In this document: one piece after another, positions 45,465 to 54,125 of the stretch
Position numbering within the stretch: the stretch's first letter is position 1
How the letters are laid out: every line of letters begins with the position of its first letter
Assembly (NCBI GenBank): GCA_016744065.1
Contig: JADGFA010000005.1
Coordinates: 56,693-120,692, forward strand
Direction: 5' to 3'
Length of the DNA: 64,000 bases
Source of the DNA: Gammaproteobacteria bacterium
GTDB taxonomy: Bacteria > Pseudomonadota > Gammaproteobacteria > SZUA-229
The notes under the pieces: model-generated
Seen by the model: the letters and a program-made list of their open reading frames with translations, nothing else
The model's database searches: none
What the model was told of the DNA's origin: nothing
Translations under genes and position numbers: made by a program

Positions 45465-47666
45465 ATGGCAATTGATCTAGATGATGAAATACTTCAGGAC
45501 TTTCTGGTTGAAGCTGGTGAGATTCTTGAGTTATTAAGTGAACAACTAGTCGATCTGGAGGGGGCTCCAGAGGATGCTGATTTACTTAATGCTGTATTTC
45601 GAGGGTTTCATACGGTAAAAGGTGGTGCGGGCTTTTTAGCACTGGATCCAATGGTCGATTGTTGTCATGTGTGTGAAGATGTTTTTAATGTATTGCGTAA
45701 TGGCGAGCGCAAAGTTAGCCCTGGCTTAATGGATTGTGTATTACAGGCACTGGATGCTGTAACCATTATGTTTGCTGAAATACAGGAAGGTACAGATCCA
45801 ACGCCTGCATCAGCAGAGTTGCTTGCAGACTTAAAAGTATATTCTGTTCCCGGTGATAGTGAACCTGATGATGGAGCGGCGGCTGTATCTGCACCACCTG
45901 TTGAAGAAGTTAAGGCTGAAGAGCCTGCACCTGCTCAGAATGAAGCAGAACAGGATATTACAGATGATGAATTTGATGCTTTGCTGGATGCAATGGATGA
46001 AAAGAAAAAATCAGATGTAGCGCCGGCTGTTAGTTCAGATAGTAATGATATTACTGATGATGAGTTTGAATCTTTATTAGATGACCTTCATGGTAAAGGT
46101 AAACACGGTGGTGGAAAACCAGAAGATGCTCCAGAAGATTCTAAAGAACCAGAGAAAACCGTTAATGACGAGTTAATGACCGATGATGAGTTTGATTCGA
46201 TTCTGGATCAGATGCATGGTAAAGGCAAAGGCCCGACAGCTGATTCCGATGTAACTACATCAGACGGTAAAGGAGAAAAAGAAAAAGCAGGAAAAGATGC
46301 AGCAGGTAATGAAATCATTACGGATAATGAGTTTGATGACATTCTTGATCAGATGCACGGTAAAGGTAAAGGTCCAACTGCCGGTGCATCCACAACAAAA
46401 GCAGCCGCTGAAAAAGTAGAGCCTGCACCTAATAAAAAAGAGCCAGCCAAAGCAAAATCCCCAGCTAAAGCACCAAAAGCGCCGGCAAAACCTGCAGTAG
46501 AAGCTTCGGTTCGTGTCGATACTGAACGCCTTGATGAGATGATGAACCTGGTGGGTGAGCTGGTACTGGTGCGTAACCGTCTGCAAACATTACGTGCAAC
46601 CATGTCAGAGGGTAAATTGACCCATGCGATAACTAATCTGGATATGGTGACAGCCGATTTACAGACATCGGTTATGAAAACACGGATGCAGCCAATTAAA
46701 AAAGTATTTGGTCGTTTCCCACGGGTGGTTCGAGACCTGTCTCGTTCTATTAATAAAGAAATAAAGCTTGAGATGATAGGTGAAGATACAGACCTGGATA
46801 AAAACCTGGTTGAAGCGCTGGCTGATCCACTGGTTCATCTGGTGCGAAATGCGGTAGATCATGGTGTTGAGTTACCCGGTGATCGTGAGAAGAAAGGCAA
46901 GCCACGGGTCGGTACTGTTATATTAAGTGCGACTCAGGAAGGCGATCATATTCTACTGGCAATTGAAGATGATGGTGCTGGTATGGACCCGGAAGTACTC
47001 AGGGGCAAAGTAGTAGAAAAAGGTCTGATGGATGAAGAGGCCGCGGCTCGCATGGACGATAAAGAATGTTTTAATTTAATCTTTATGGCAGGTTTTTCAA
47101 CCAAAGAAGAAATATCAGATATTTCAGGCCGGGGCGTGGGTATGGACGTGGTTAAAACACGTATATCCCAGTTAAACGGTACGTTAGACATTGATTCTGT
47201 ATTGGGTAAAGGTACGACATTAAGTATTAAAGTGCCTTTGACATTAGCTATTTTGCCGACACTTATGATTGCCATGGGTGAGCATACATTTGCTTTATCA
47301 CTGGCCAATGTAAATGAAATATTTGAGCTGGAAACACGCAAAACAAATGTGGTTGATGGACAGTTGATGGTCATGGTGCGTGAAAAAGCCGTGCCGGTAT
47401 TTTATTTATCTGAGTGGTTACTTAAGCCTGGCGAAGAGTGTGTTTCGGGGGATGGTAAAGGGCAGGTGATTATTGTGTCAGTAGGTAATCGTCTGGTGGG
47501 CCTGGTAACTGATTCAGTTATTGGTCAGGAAGAAGTTGTGATAAAACCATTAGGTAAAATGTTACAGAACCTGGCAGAATTTGCAGGTTCAACTATTACC
47601 GGTGATGGTGGTATTGCATTGATTATTGATGTTCCGAGTTTATTGAAAGCACGGGCAAATTATTAA
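45465..47666 (+). CDS. cheA: Chemotaxis histidine kinase CheA
   Basis: 733 residues. The P1 Hpt domain carries His49 (FHTVKGGAGF). A long acidic linker (about 130-345) holds four copies of a TDDEFDxxLDxMHGKGKG motif, where other CheAs carry the P2 region. P3 dimerisation begins at RVDTERLDEMMNLVGELV. The P4 kinase has the N box HLVRNAVDHG (458-467) and the G boxes DDGAGMD (502) and GRGVGMDVV (555). The P5 CheW-like domain ends the protein. CheA phosphorylates CheY and CheB from arrays of receptors and CheW. Only the linker is unusual. Confidence 0.97.
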   Translation: MAIDLDDEILQDFLVEAGEILELLSEQLVDLEGAPEDADLLNAVFRGFHTVKGGAGFLALDPMVDCCHVCEDVFNVLRNGERKVSPGLMDCVLQALDAVTIMFAEIQEGTDPTPASAELLADLKVYSVPGDSEPDDGAAAVSAPPVEEVKAEEPAPAQNEAEQDITDDEFDALLDAMDEKKKSDVAPAVSSDSNDITDDEFESLLDDLHGKGKHGGGKPEDAPEDSKEPEKTVNDELMTDDEFDSILDQMHGKGKGPTADSDVTTSDGKGEKEKAGKDAAGNEIITDNEFDDILDQMHGKGKGPTAGASTTKAAAEKVEPAPNKKEPAKAKSPAKAPKAPAKPAVEASVRVDTERLDEMMNLVGELVLVRNRLQTLRATMSEGKLTHAITNLDMVTADLQTSVMKTRMQPIKKVFGRFPRVVRDLSRSINKEIKLEMIGEDTDLDKNLVEALADPLVHLVRNAVDHGVELPGDREKKGKPRVGTVILSATQEGDHILLAIEDDGAGMDPEVLRGKVVEKGLMDEEAAARMDDKECFNLIFMAGFSTKEEISDISGRGVGMDVVKTRISQLNGTLDIDSVLGKGTTLSIKVPLTLAILPTLMIAMGEHTFALSLANVNEIFELETRKTNVVDGQLMVMVREKAVPVFYLSEWLLKPGEECVSGDGKGQVIIVSVGNRLVGLVTDSVIGQEEVVIKPLGKMLQNLAEFAGSTITGDGGIALIIDVPSLLKARANY
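45954..46376 (+). repeat. Four copies of a linker motif in CheA
   Basis: Units begin at residues 164, 195, 237 and 284 and read ITDDEFDALLDAM, ITDDEFESLLDDLHGKGK, MTDDEFDSILDQMHGKGKGP and ITDNEFDDILDQMHGKGKGP. The last two units are nearly identical, which suggests recent duplication. Related single or double copies are known in gammaproteobacterial CheA proteins. The motif may bind CheY or CheB in place of a P2 domain. Confidence 0.8.
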
Positions 47667-47973
47667 ATATATTATCTTAAGTGATAGAGGGACGGATTTA
47701 GACTTTTTATAAATATTTCATAAACATCATTCATCAAATGAGTTAAAACTATCATTATTTAGATACCGAGGTGCAGAGACATGGAGTTTCTCAGGTGTGA
47801 TGATTCAAACTACGGCCATGCAGGCAGGGTATACTCGTATTAAGTTTATTCCAGCTTTGTTGCTTCTGTATCACAGTTTTTTTACACATTTATCTATTGT
47901 AGTGTTTTAATATATTCAGGTGGATGTGATTTTTTCTGTAACAACATAGTTACAATATTTTCAGGAAACTTAA
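47667..47973. other. Intergenic region cheA to cheB
   Basis: 307 bases. Short frames exist (for example a 20-codon ATG frame from 47781), but none has both a ribosome-binding site and protein-like content. TGTAAC-N6-GTTACA (47937-47954) is a small inverted repeat just upstream of cheB. No terminator or clear promoter is seen. Confidence 0.5.
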
Positions 47974-49068
47974 ATGGCAATACGTGTGCTGATCGTTGAT
48001 GATTCCGGCTTTTTTCGTCGTCGATTAACAGAAATTTTAAATTCTGATCCACAGATCGAAGTTGTTGAAACTGCTGTAGATGGTAAAGATGCAATAGATA
48101 AAGCCAGAACTTGTCGGCCTGATGTTATTACTATGGACATAGAGATGCCAGTAATGAACGGTATCGATGCAACCCGTGAAATTATGAAACAACGGGCTGT
48201 ACCTATTATCATGTTTTCATCGTTAACCTATGACGGTGCCAAGGCAACCTTAGATGCACTGGAAGCAGGGGCGACGGATTTTTTACCTAAGCGCTTTGAT
48301 GATATCTCAAGTGATAAAGCAGAAGCTCGAAATATATTATGCTCGCGTGTTAAGTCGCTGGTATCGCCTTCTAAACTAAAACCTACGGGTACAGCGCCTG
48401 TATCTTCACAATCTACAGTTGCTCCAACTCATCCACAGAGGCAGCCACTTGCCCCGAAAGCTCCACCACCACGGCGTGTGGGTAATAAAGCATTTAAACC
48501 ATCGGACTATGATCTGGTGGCAATTGGTACCTCAACAGGTGGGCCGGTTGCCCTGCAAGAAGTGTTATCCCAGTTACCAGCCGGTTTCCCCTTACCTCTT
48601 TTGCTCGTTCAACACATGCCCGCAACGTTTACTGAGGCTTTTGCAGCACGCCTTAACCAACAATGTGAAATTGAAGTTTATGAGGCGAAAAATGGTGACC
48701 TGCTTAAACCAGGTGTTGCCCTGCTAGCCCCTGGGGGCAAACAAATGAAGCTGGAAAAGCGCGCCGGACGCATGCTGGTGAGAATTGAAGAAGAAACCGA
48801 TCCGATGCAAAACTACAAACCCTGCGTTGATGTTACCTTTGCAACTGTTGGCAGTGCTGTGGGTGATCGTATGTTAGGGATTATTCTTACCGGTATGGGG
48901 GCTGATGGAAGTGTGAGCTGTAAAGCCCTGCAAGCCCGGGGTGCAACTATCTGGGCTCAGGATGAAGCCAGCAGTGTTATTTATGGTATGCCGGCGGCTG
49001 TGGCAGAAATTGCGGAACAAATTCTGCCGATGAAAGAAATCGGCAAGAAACTTGCTTCCAGTACTTAA
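47974..49068 (+). CDS. cheB: Chemoreceptor methylesterase/deamidase CheB
   Basis: 364 residues. The N-terminal receiver domain has Asp10 and phosphorylated Asp55 (ITMDIEMPVMNG). A Pro-rich linker (about 135-165) follows. The C-terminal esterase domain carries the Ser-His-Asp triad motifs GTSTGGPVALQ, LVQHMPATFT and LTGMGADGS. CheB-P removes methyl groups from receptors for adaptation. No cheR is present in the window. A single base separates its stop from the motC start. Confidence 0.97.
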   Translation: MAIRVLIVDDSGFFRRRLTEILNSDPQIEVVETAVDGKDAIDKARTCRPDVITMDIEMPVMNGIDATREIMKQRAVPIIMFSSLTYDGAKATLDALEAGATDFLPKRFDDISSDKAEARNILCSRVKSLVSPSKLKPTGTAPVSSQSTVAPTHPQRQPLAPKAPPPRRVGNKAFKPSDYDLVAIGTSTGGPVALQEVLSQLPAGFPLPLLLVQHMPATFTEAFAARLNQQCEIEVYEAKNGDLLKPGVALLAPGGKQMKLEKRAGRMLVRIEEETDPMQNYKPCVDVTFATVGSAVGDRMLGIILTGMGADGSVSCKALQARGATIWAQDEASSVIYGMPAAVAEIAEQILPMKEIGKKLASST

Positions 49069-49069
49069 T

Positions 49070-49816
49070 ATGGACATCTTAAGTATTATTGGTCTCGTCA
49101 TCGCTTTTGTTGCTATTTTAAGTGGCAGCGTGCTAGAAGGCGGTCATCTTGAGCATTTATTTCAGTTAACTGCATTTATTATCGTAATAGGCGGCACGAT
49201 TGGTGCTGTCCTGCTACAGACTACGCTTCCAACTTTTTGGCGTTCTATGGTCATTATGCGTTGGGTTTTTGTCACGCCTAAAGTCGATTTACATGAAACC
49301 ATTGATAAAATAGTTAACTGGAGTCAGTTATCTCGTAGAGAAGGATTGTTAGCATTAGAAAATGCATCAGAAAGTGAAACTGATTTTTTTTCTCGTAAAG
49401 GCTTACAGATGTTAGTTGATGGAAATGAGCCCGAAACGATTCGAGATGTGATGGAAACAGAAATAAATACCATTGAACACGATGATATGCTGGCGGCCAA
49501 AGTATTTGAATCAATGGGAGGGTATAGTCCAACTATTGGTATTTTAGGCGCGGTGCTGGGTTTAATTCATGTTATGAATAATCTGGCGGATCCCGAGAAA
49601 CTGGGTAGTGGAATAGCGACTGCATTTGTAGCCACTATTTATGGTGTTGGTTTTGCAAACTTAATTTTACTTCCAATGGCGGGTAAATTAAAAAACCAGA
49701 TCAGGCACCAGTCGGTACAGTTTGAAATGACGCTAGAAGGTATTGTCAGTATTGCGGAAGGAGAGAATCCCAGGAGTCTACAGGCTAAATTGCAGAGTTA
49801 TATAGGTAGAACATGA
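49070..49816 (+). CDS. motC: Flagellar stator protein MotC (MotA/PomA family)
   Basis: 248 residues from ATG 49070. An in-frame TTG at 49052 lies inside cheB and is not needed. Four membrane helices (about 1-20, 29-50, 148-168, 180-202) flank the cytoplasmic loop containing RREGLLALE. The signature YSPTIGILGAVLGLIHVM is present. Paired with the next gene it forms an ion-conducting stator around the motor. The position after cheB matches motC of Pseudomonas. Whether it uses H+ or Na+ cannot be decided safely. Confidence 0.94.
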   Translation: MDILSIIGLVIAFVAILSGSVLEGGHLEHLFQLTAFIIVIGGTIGAVLLQTTLPTFWRSMVIMRWVFVTPKVDLHETIDKIVNWSQLSRREGLLALENASESETDFFSRKGLQMLVDGNEPETIRDVMETEINTIEHDDMLAAKVFESMGGYSPTIGILGAVLGLIHVMNNLADPEKLGSGIATAFVATIYGVGFANLILLPMAGKLKNQIRHQSVQFEMTLEGIVSIAEGENPRSLQAKLQSYIGRT

Positions 49817-49856
49817 TTATGCTATTAACGAGTGGAATAAAACCAGAGTAAAGTTG

Positions 49857-50711
49857 ATGAGACGTAGAGGCATAGTAGAGACAGAATCTTCTGATTCAGC
49901 CGATCGTTGGCTGGTATCCTATGCTGATTTTATAACCTTACTATTTGCCTTCTTTGTTGTGATGTATTCAATTTCAAATGTAAATATGGGTAAATACAGA
50001 GTGTTATCTGATTCAGTCATGACGGCGTTTAGCGCACAGTCAAACTCTCCCTTTCCTGTGGGTTCACAATTAGGTATTTCTGTTCAACGTGCACCTATTG
50101 CCGTGGGTTTAATGGGGCAAACCGGTTGGGTGTCTATGCAGGAAACAGCAGCAGCATTAGATAAACGCCTGCAGAAGTGGATAAAAAAAGGCATGATTGC
50201 GGTTAAAGGAAATGAGAAATGGTTAGAGATAGAAATTAAATCCAGTTTATTATTTAATTCTGGTGATGCCGTATTATCTGCTACTGCAGCAAATATATTA
50301 TCTGAGCTTACCGCGGTAGTTGGAGAGACAAAAAATCCATTATATGTTTCGGGTTACACTGATGATGTGCCGATTAGTACAGGGCGCTACCCAAGCAACT
50401 GGGAATTATCGACAGCACGCTCTGCAAGTGTGGTGAGGTTACTGGCACAAAATGGTATTAACCCGGCGCGTATGGGGGCTATTGGTTATGGAGAGTTCAG
50501 GCCGATAGTGGCAAATGATTCAGTTATTAACAGGCAAAGAAATCGTCGTGTGGTGATTCGTGTTATGACGGGTGAAGATATGTTTGCTGGTTCGAGCCCA
50601 TTTGCAGATAGTGAGGTGAATTCGGCTACCTCATCTGAATCAGCACCTGTAGCACCGGTTACTATTTTGCAGGCCCCTGAGCCTGTACGTTCAATCTTTG
50701 GAGCGCCCTGA
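49857..50711 (+). CDS. motD: Flagellar stator protein MotD (MotB family)
   Basis: 284 residues from ATG 49857, preceded directly by an in-frame TTG. A short N-terminus is followed by one membrane helix with the ion-binding Asp24 (SYADFITLLFAFFVVMYS). The C-terminal OmpA-like peptidoglycan-binding domain reads YVSGYTDDVPISTGRYPSNWELSTARSASVVRLL...NRQRNRRVVIRV. It anchors the MotC/MotD stator to the cell wall. The extreme C-terminus (from about 242) is a Ser/Ala/Pro-rich tail. Confidence 0.94.
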   Translation: MRRRGIVETESSDSADRWLVSYADFITLLFAFFVVMYSISNVNMGKYRVLSDSVMTAFSAQSNSPFPVGSQLGISVQRAPIAVGLMGQTGWVSMQETAAALDKRLQKWIKKGMIAVKGNEKWLEIEIKSSLLFNSGDAVLSATAANILSELTAVVGETKNPLYVSGYTDDVPISTGRYPSNWELSTARSASVVRLLAQNGINPARMGAIGYGEFRPIVANDSVINRQRNRRVVIRVMTGEDMFAGSSPFADSEVNSATSSESAPVAPVTILQAPEPVRSIFGAP

Positions 50712-50712
50712 T

Positions 50713-51519
50713 ATGAAAATCTGGGCAACGGCGAATCAAAAAGGCGGTGTAGGTAAAACGACGTCAGCAGTCAACCTGGCTGGCGTTATGCAAAAACGTG
50801 GGCATAAGGTTTTATTAATTGATCTTGATCCCCATGGTTCATTGACCAGTTATTTTGGCCTTGACCCGGATGCCATTCAGGATAGCGCATATGATTTATT
50901 TCAACAGTCATTAAAGAAAACATTAAATACCGGAATAACCATTCATAAAACACGTTTTAAGGGACTGGATTTTATTCCTGCCTCATCTGCCCTGGCTACA
51001 TTAGATCGTCAGTTAGGTGCCAAAGACGGCATGGGTCTGGTGATTAAAAAATCATTGCTACAGGTGACAGAACGTTATGACCTGGCCATTATTGACTGTC
51101 CACCCATGTTAGGTTTGCTAATGGTTAATGCCCTGGCTGCATGTGAGCGTTTACTTATTCCCGTACAAACAGAATTTCTTGCATTAAAGGGCCTGGAACG
51201 CATGGTGCACACTTTATCTATGATCCAGAAAGCACGAAAACAGGAAGTGTGTTACAGCATTGTGCCGACCTTTTATGATCAACGTTTAAATGCCTCAATA
51301 GAAACATTAGGCACCTTAAAAAAACAGTATAAGGAAACGATCTGGGATGGTGTTATTCCGGTTGATACTCAGTTTCGTGAAGCCAGCCAGAAAGGTATAC
51401 CGCTTACTATTGAACGTATTAGTAGTAAAGGTGGCAGAGCTTATTCACACCTGCTGGATTATCTGTTTGAGCTGGATGAAGAGTCCAGTATACCGGTAGC
51501 AGGAAACATTAATGTATGA
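50713..51519 (+). CDS. ParA-family ATPase placing chemotaxis arrays (ParC-like)
   Basis: 268 residues from ATG 50713, one base after the motD stop. The Walker A is NQKGGVGKTT (8-17), followed by LIDLDPHGSLT and LAIIDCPPMLGLL. It belongs to the ParA/Soj family, but its place between motD and a CheW-like gene matches the ParC of Vibrio and its Pseudomonas equivalent, which deliver chemotaxis arrays to the pole. No parB or parS is seen, so it is not a chromosome-partition gene. Its stop overlaps the next start by four bases. Confidence 0.93.
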   Translation: MKIWATANQKGGVGKTTSAVNLAGVMQKRGHKVLLIDLDPHGSLTSYFGLDPDAIQDSAYDLFQQSLKKTLNTGITIHKTRFKGLDFIPASSALATLDRQLGAKDGMGLVIKKSLLQVTERYDLAIIDCPPMLGLLMVNALAACERLLIPVQTEFLALKGLERMVHTLSMIQKARKQEVCYSIVPTFYDQRLNASIETLGTLKKQYKETIWDGVIPVDTQFREASQKGIPLTIERISSKGGRAYSHLLDYLFELDEESSIPVAGNINV

Positions 51520-52331
51520 GTGATCTCAGTAAAAAAAATACACAGCAGGATCAGGCGATTCATGAATATCTTCAGTCCTTATTACTGGAAGTGCCTGATG
51601 ATTCAGAGGTATCAACAGAAGTAGAGCTTTCAGAGGTTGATCTGGCACCCGTTGCTAAAGTTGAAGCCAGGCGTCCCCATGAAGAGCCCGAAGCTAGCCC
51701 AATTGTTGTTGGTCTGGATCAACTGGTTGCTGAAGTCCCAGATGGACTAACACAAACGGTAGTAGAGACTACACTTGAAGTTAAGACGGAAGTACAGCCT
51801 GAAATAAAAACTGAAACTGAAATCGAGTTACAGACTGAGATAGAGAAACCGATAGAGCAGGTATCCGAAACAGGCGTACCCGAATGGGCTGAAACACGTT
51901 TTCAGTGCCTGTTGTTTAATGTTTCAGGTTTAAATATGGCCGTGCCTTTAGTTAAACTAAACAGTGTGATTCCATGGGATAAAAATATTACAGAAACACC
52001 TAATCAGACCGACTGGTATCTGGGACTGGTACAACATTTGCAAAATCAGGTCAAAATTATTGATACGGCATTGCTGGTTATGCCAGAAAACCGTCACAAA
52101 ATTCTTGAAAATGAGTCAGAAGATCGTTTAGGCCACATTTTACTGGTGGACGATTATAAGTGGGGACTGGCCTGCACCAGTATTGGAGATGTGATCTGGC
52201 TGGATAAAGAAGAAGTAAAATGGCGTAAAAGCAAAAACAGCAGAGCATGGTTGTCAGGAACGTCACTGGAACATCTATGTGCAATTATGGATACAGAAGT
52301 TTTTGCGAAAATGTTAACAAAATCGAATTAA
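51516..52331 (+). CDS. CheW-like array-localisation protein (ParP-like)
   Basis: 271 residues. An acidic, disordered N-terminal half (about 1-125) with Glu/Thr/Val-rich repeats such as KTEVQPEIKTETEIELQTEIE precedes a CheW-like domain (about 128-268, FQCLLFNVSGLNMAVPLVKLNSVI...AIMDTEVFAKML). It starts within the stop of the ParC-like gene (ATGA). In Vibrio, ParP links ParC to CheA and integrates into receptor arrays. The same order and architecture support that role here. Confidence 0.88.
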   Translation: MSDLSKKNTQQDQAIHEYLQSLLLEVPDDSEVSTEVELSEVDLAPVAKVEARRPHEEPEASPIVVGLDQLVAEVPDGLTQTVVETTLEVKTEVQPEIKTETEIELQTEIEKPIEQVSETGVPEWAETRFQCLLFNVSGLNMAVPLVKLNSVIPWDKNITETPNQTDWYLGLVQHLQNQVKIIDTALLVMPENRHKILENESEDRLGHILLVDDYKWGLACTSIGDVIWLDKEEVKWRKSKNSRAWLSGTSLEHLCAIMDTEVFAKMLTKSN

Positions 52332-52349
52332 AGTGCAGTACATGAGCCT

Positions 52350-52367
52350 GTTAGCCGAAGGCTTAAC
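52350..52367 (+). terminator. Weak hairpin after the ParP-like gene
   Basis: GTTAGCC and GGCTTAAC form an imperfect stem around a GAA loop, 19 bases past the stop, followed only by TTTAACG. It may be a weak terminator or a stabilising structure. A 267-base gap separates this gene from cheW. Confidence 0.3.
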
Positions 52368-52598
52368 TTTAACGATATATTCTATAGAGTAAAAATCCAG
52401 AATAAGAGTATGAATTTAATGCAAATCAATGGCTTAAAAGTCCTTTACTTGCTGGCGTTTATGACGATCTGGTCTAGAATAAAATTAGGATAAAATACTT
52501 TTCCGGGTATTAAATTAAATACCACAGGAATTAAGTATCTCTGAGCGAATAAAGCTGGCATATAAACTGCAGTAAATAAATTAAGTGGAGCACTTGAT

Positions 52599-53069
52599 AT
52601 GAGTGATAATAACGAGAATGTTGACCACAGACAATGTGTGACATTCCGGCTGGATTATGAGATTTATGGCATCAATGTGATGTTGGTGCAGGAAGTTCTC
52701 AGGGTAACTGATATTGCACCCGTACCTGGCGCTCCGAGTTATGTAATTGGAATTATCAACTTACGTGGAAATGTGGTTACAGTTATAGACACACGTATGC
52801 GATTTGGATTGCAGTCTAAAGAAATGGATGATTCCACACGTATTGTTATTATCGAAGCAGAAAACCAGACGGTGGGTATTGTTGTTGATGGTGTTTCCGA
52901 AGTCGTTGACATCTATGCAAATGAAATTGAAACCGCACCGAATGTAGGTAATGACGAAACAGCCCGATATATTGAAGGGGTTGTAAGCCGAAATGAAGAG
53001 CTGTTAATTCTTGTTGATTTAAACAAGCTTCTTACTGATGATGAATGGTCGGATATGTCTGGCTTTTAA
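52599..53069 (+). CDS. cheW: Chemotaxis coupling protein CheW
   Basis: 156 residues, a single CheW/SH3-like domain of normal length (CVTFRLDYEIYGINVMLVQEVLRVTDIAPVPGAPSYVIGIINLRGNVVTVIDTR). It couples chemoreceptors to CheA. The ATG has GGAG nine bases upstream. The family motif NLRGxVxxVIDxR is intact. The upstream 267-base gap suggests a separate promoter, though none is convincing by eye. It is followed by the DUF2802 gene, as in Vibrio and Pseudomonas. Confidence 0.96.
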   Translation: MSDNNENVDHRQCVTFRLDYEIYGINVMLVQEVLRVTDIAPVPGAPSYVIGIINLRGNVVTVIDTRMRFGLQSKEMDDSTRIVIIEAENQTVGIVVDGVSEVVDIYANEIETAPNVGNDETARYIEGVVSRNEELLILVDLNKLLTDDEWSDMSGF

Positions 53070-53124
53070 ATCAGGGTTTACTCTCCATCAGGCATCGTGC
53101 CCATATGAGCAGCGGAGAGTAGAA

Positions 53125-53508
53125 ATGAATGCACTTATTATTCTGTTATCAAGTTTAATGTTTTTAATGTCATTGGCACTGTTTGTTTATACAAAAAAAC
53201 AGTTGTCATCTTTTCAGCAATACATTCAATCAACAATTCAGACCAGTCAGGTTACGCGTGAGCTTACGGCATTAAATGCAGGCTCTTTTGGCCTGGGTGA
53301 GCGTTTTGTAAAGCTTGAAAAGCAGATGCAAGACATGGCTTCAAAAATAGATGAAGTTTCAAGTGAGGTTAATAGTAACTCGCCCTATGCCTACGCAATT
53401 GAATTAGCTCAAAAAGCAACACCAGCCGAGAGTATTTCGGAGTTATGTAATATCAGTCTTACAGAAGCACAGTTATTAGTCATGATGCATAATCAGCAGG
53501 CTGCGTAG
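53125..53508 (+). CDS. DUF2802 membrane-anchored protein at the end of the chemotaxis cluster
   Basis: 127 residues from ATG 53125, with GGAGAGT upstream. A longer frame starting inside cheW is unlikely. One N-terminal membrane helix (about 3-22) is followed by a coiled coil (about 25-85) and a small C-terminal helical domain (ESISELCNISLTEAQLLVMMH) resembling a helix-turn-helix. The gene after cheW in polar-flagellate gammaproteobacteria has this DUF2802 form. Function unknown. Confidence 0.88.
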   Translation: MNALIILLSSLMFLMSLALFVYTKKQLSSFQQYIQSTIQTSQVTRELTALNAGSFGLGERFVKLEKQMQDMASKIDEVSSEVNSNSPYAYAIELAQKATPAESISELCNISLTEAQLLVMMHNQQAA

Positions 53509-54125
53509 TACTCATTATTAGTATGTTAAGGTAATGTGTTAATTTGTATACAGAGTATTGAGTAATCACTTATTAATAATGTTTGATGTCAGTGCTTCCA
53601 CATAAAATCACTAAAAAATTATAATGTAATATGTCATGGAAGTACTCACGGAAAATGACAGACTCGTAATTGGCATTAAATAATATCAGTTTAAAATGCT
53701 TATTTTTCATAAGCGTATCTATTTCGAACGATCATAAAAAATAATACAGCATGCTATAAAATGGCAGCGGGAAATAAACAGTTGTAACGAATATGCTTTC
53801 CAGTACTGTTATTGTCGGGTAATAACTGCCTATAGAGGGGAAAATGTAAAGAACCAGAAAGGCAAGGAAAATAAAGCGGCGATTAAAAAAACAGTCAGAT
53901 TTTGTGATGCCTGCTTTTAAAAAATATAAAAATACAATAAGCAGGGTGGTTATATCAGAAGACCCTATAGGCCATGCACCTGTGTCGCTACCATTAATTA
54001 TCTGAGTAAAAAACACAATAAGAGTAGCCCTCACCCCAAAAAAATAACCCATGAGAAAGCATGTGGAGTGATTTTTTCATTTAAAGTTGAAGCAATATAA
54101 GGGGAAAATTTATAAACGTAACAGT
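53509..54125. other. AT-rich region between the chemotaxis cluster and the AraC gene
   Basis: 617 bases. Apart from the doubtful small membrane ORF on the - strand (53732-54052), I see no gene, RNA or repeat. Very AT-rich tracts near 53560-53730 probably include the 3' ends of transcripts from both sides. Confidence 0.5.
53732..54052 (-). CDS. Doubtful small hydrophobic membrane protein
   Basis: 106 residues with three or four hydrophobic segments (TLLIVFLYFL, FIFLAFLVLYIF, FVTTVYFPLPFYSMLYY) separated by polar turns such as NGSDTGAWPIGSSD and KSDCFFNRR. No good ribosome-binding site precedes the ATG, and no family is recognised. AT-rich DNA readily yields hydrophobic frames. The polar turns argue mildly for a genuine or decaying membrane protein. 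Confidence 0.3.
   Translation of the reverse strand: MGYFFGVRATLIVFFTQIINGSDTGAWPIGSSDITTLLIVFLYFLKAGITKSDCFFNRRFIFLAFLVLYIFPSIGSYYPTITVLESIFVTTVYFPLPFYSMLYYFL

Noticed and set aside
47781..47850. Short ORFs between cheA and cheB (20 and about 35 codons)
   Set aside because: No ribosome-binding site, no recognisable sequence and expected by chance in AT-rich DNA.
50713..51519. Chromosome or plasmid partition ParA, hence a replication origin nearby
   Set aside because: There is no parB, parS or dnaA, and the flanking motD and CheW-like genes match the chemotaxis-array ParC setting.
53038..53124. Longer DUF2802 protein beginning inside cheW
   Set aside because: The extension has no family similarity, and the ATG at 53125 has a good ribosome-binding site directly before a membrane helix.
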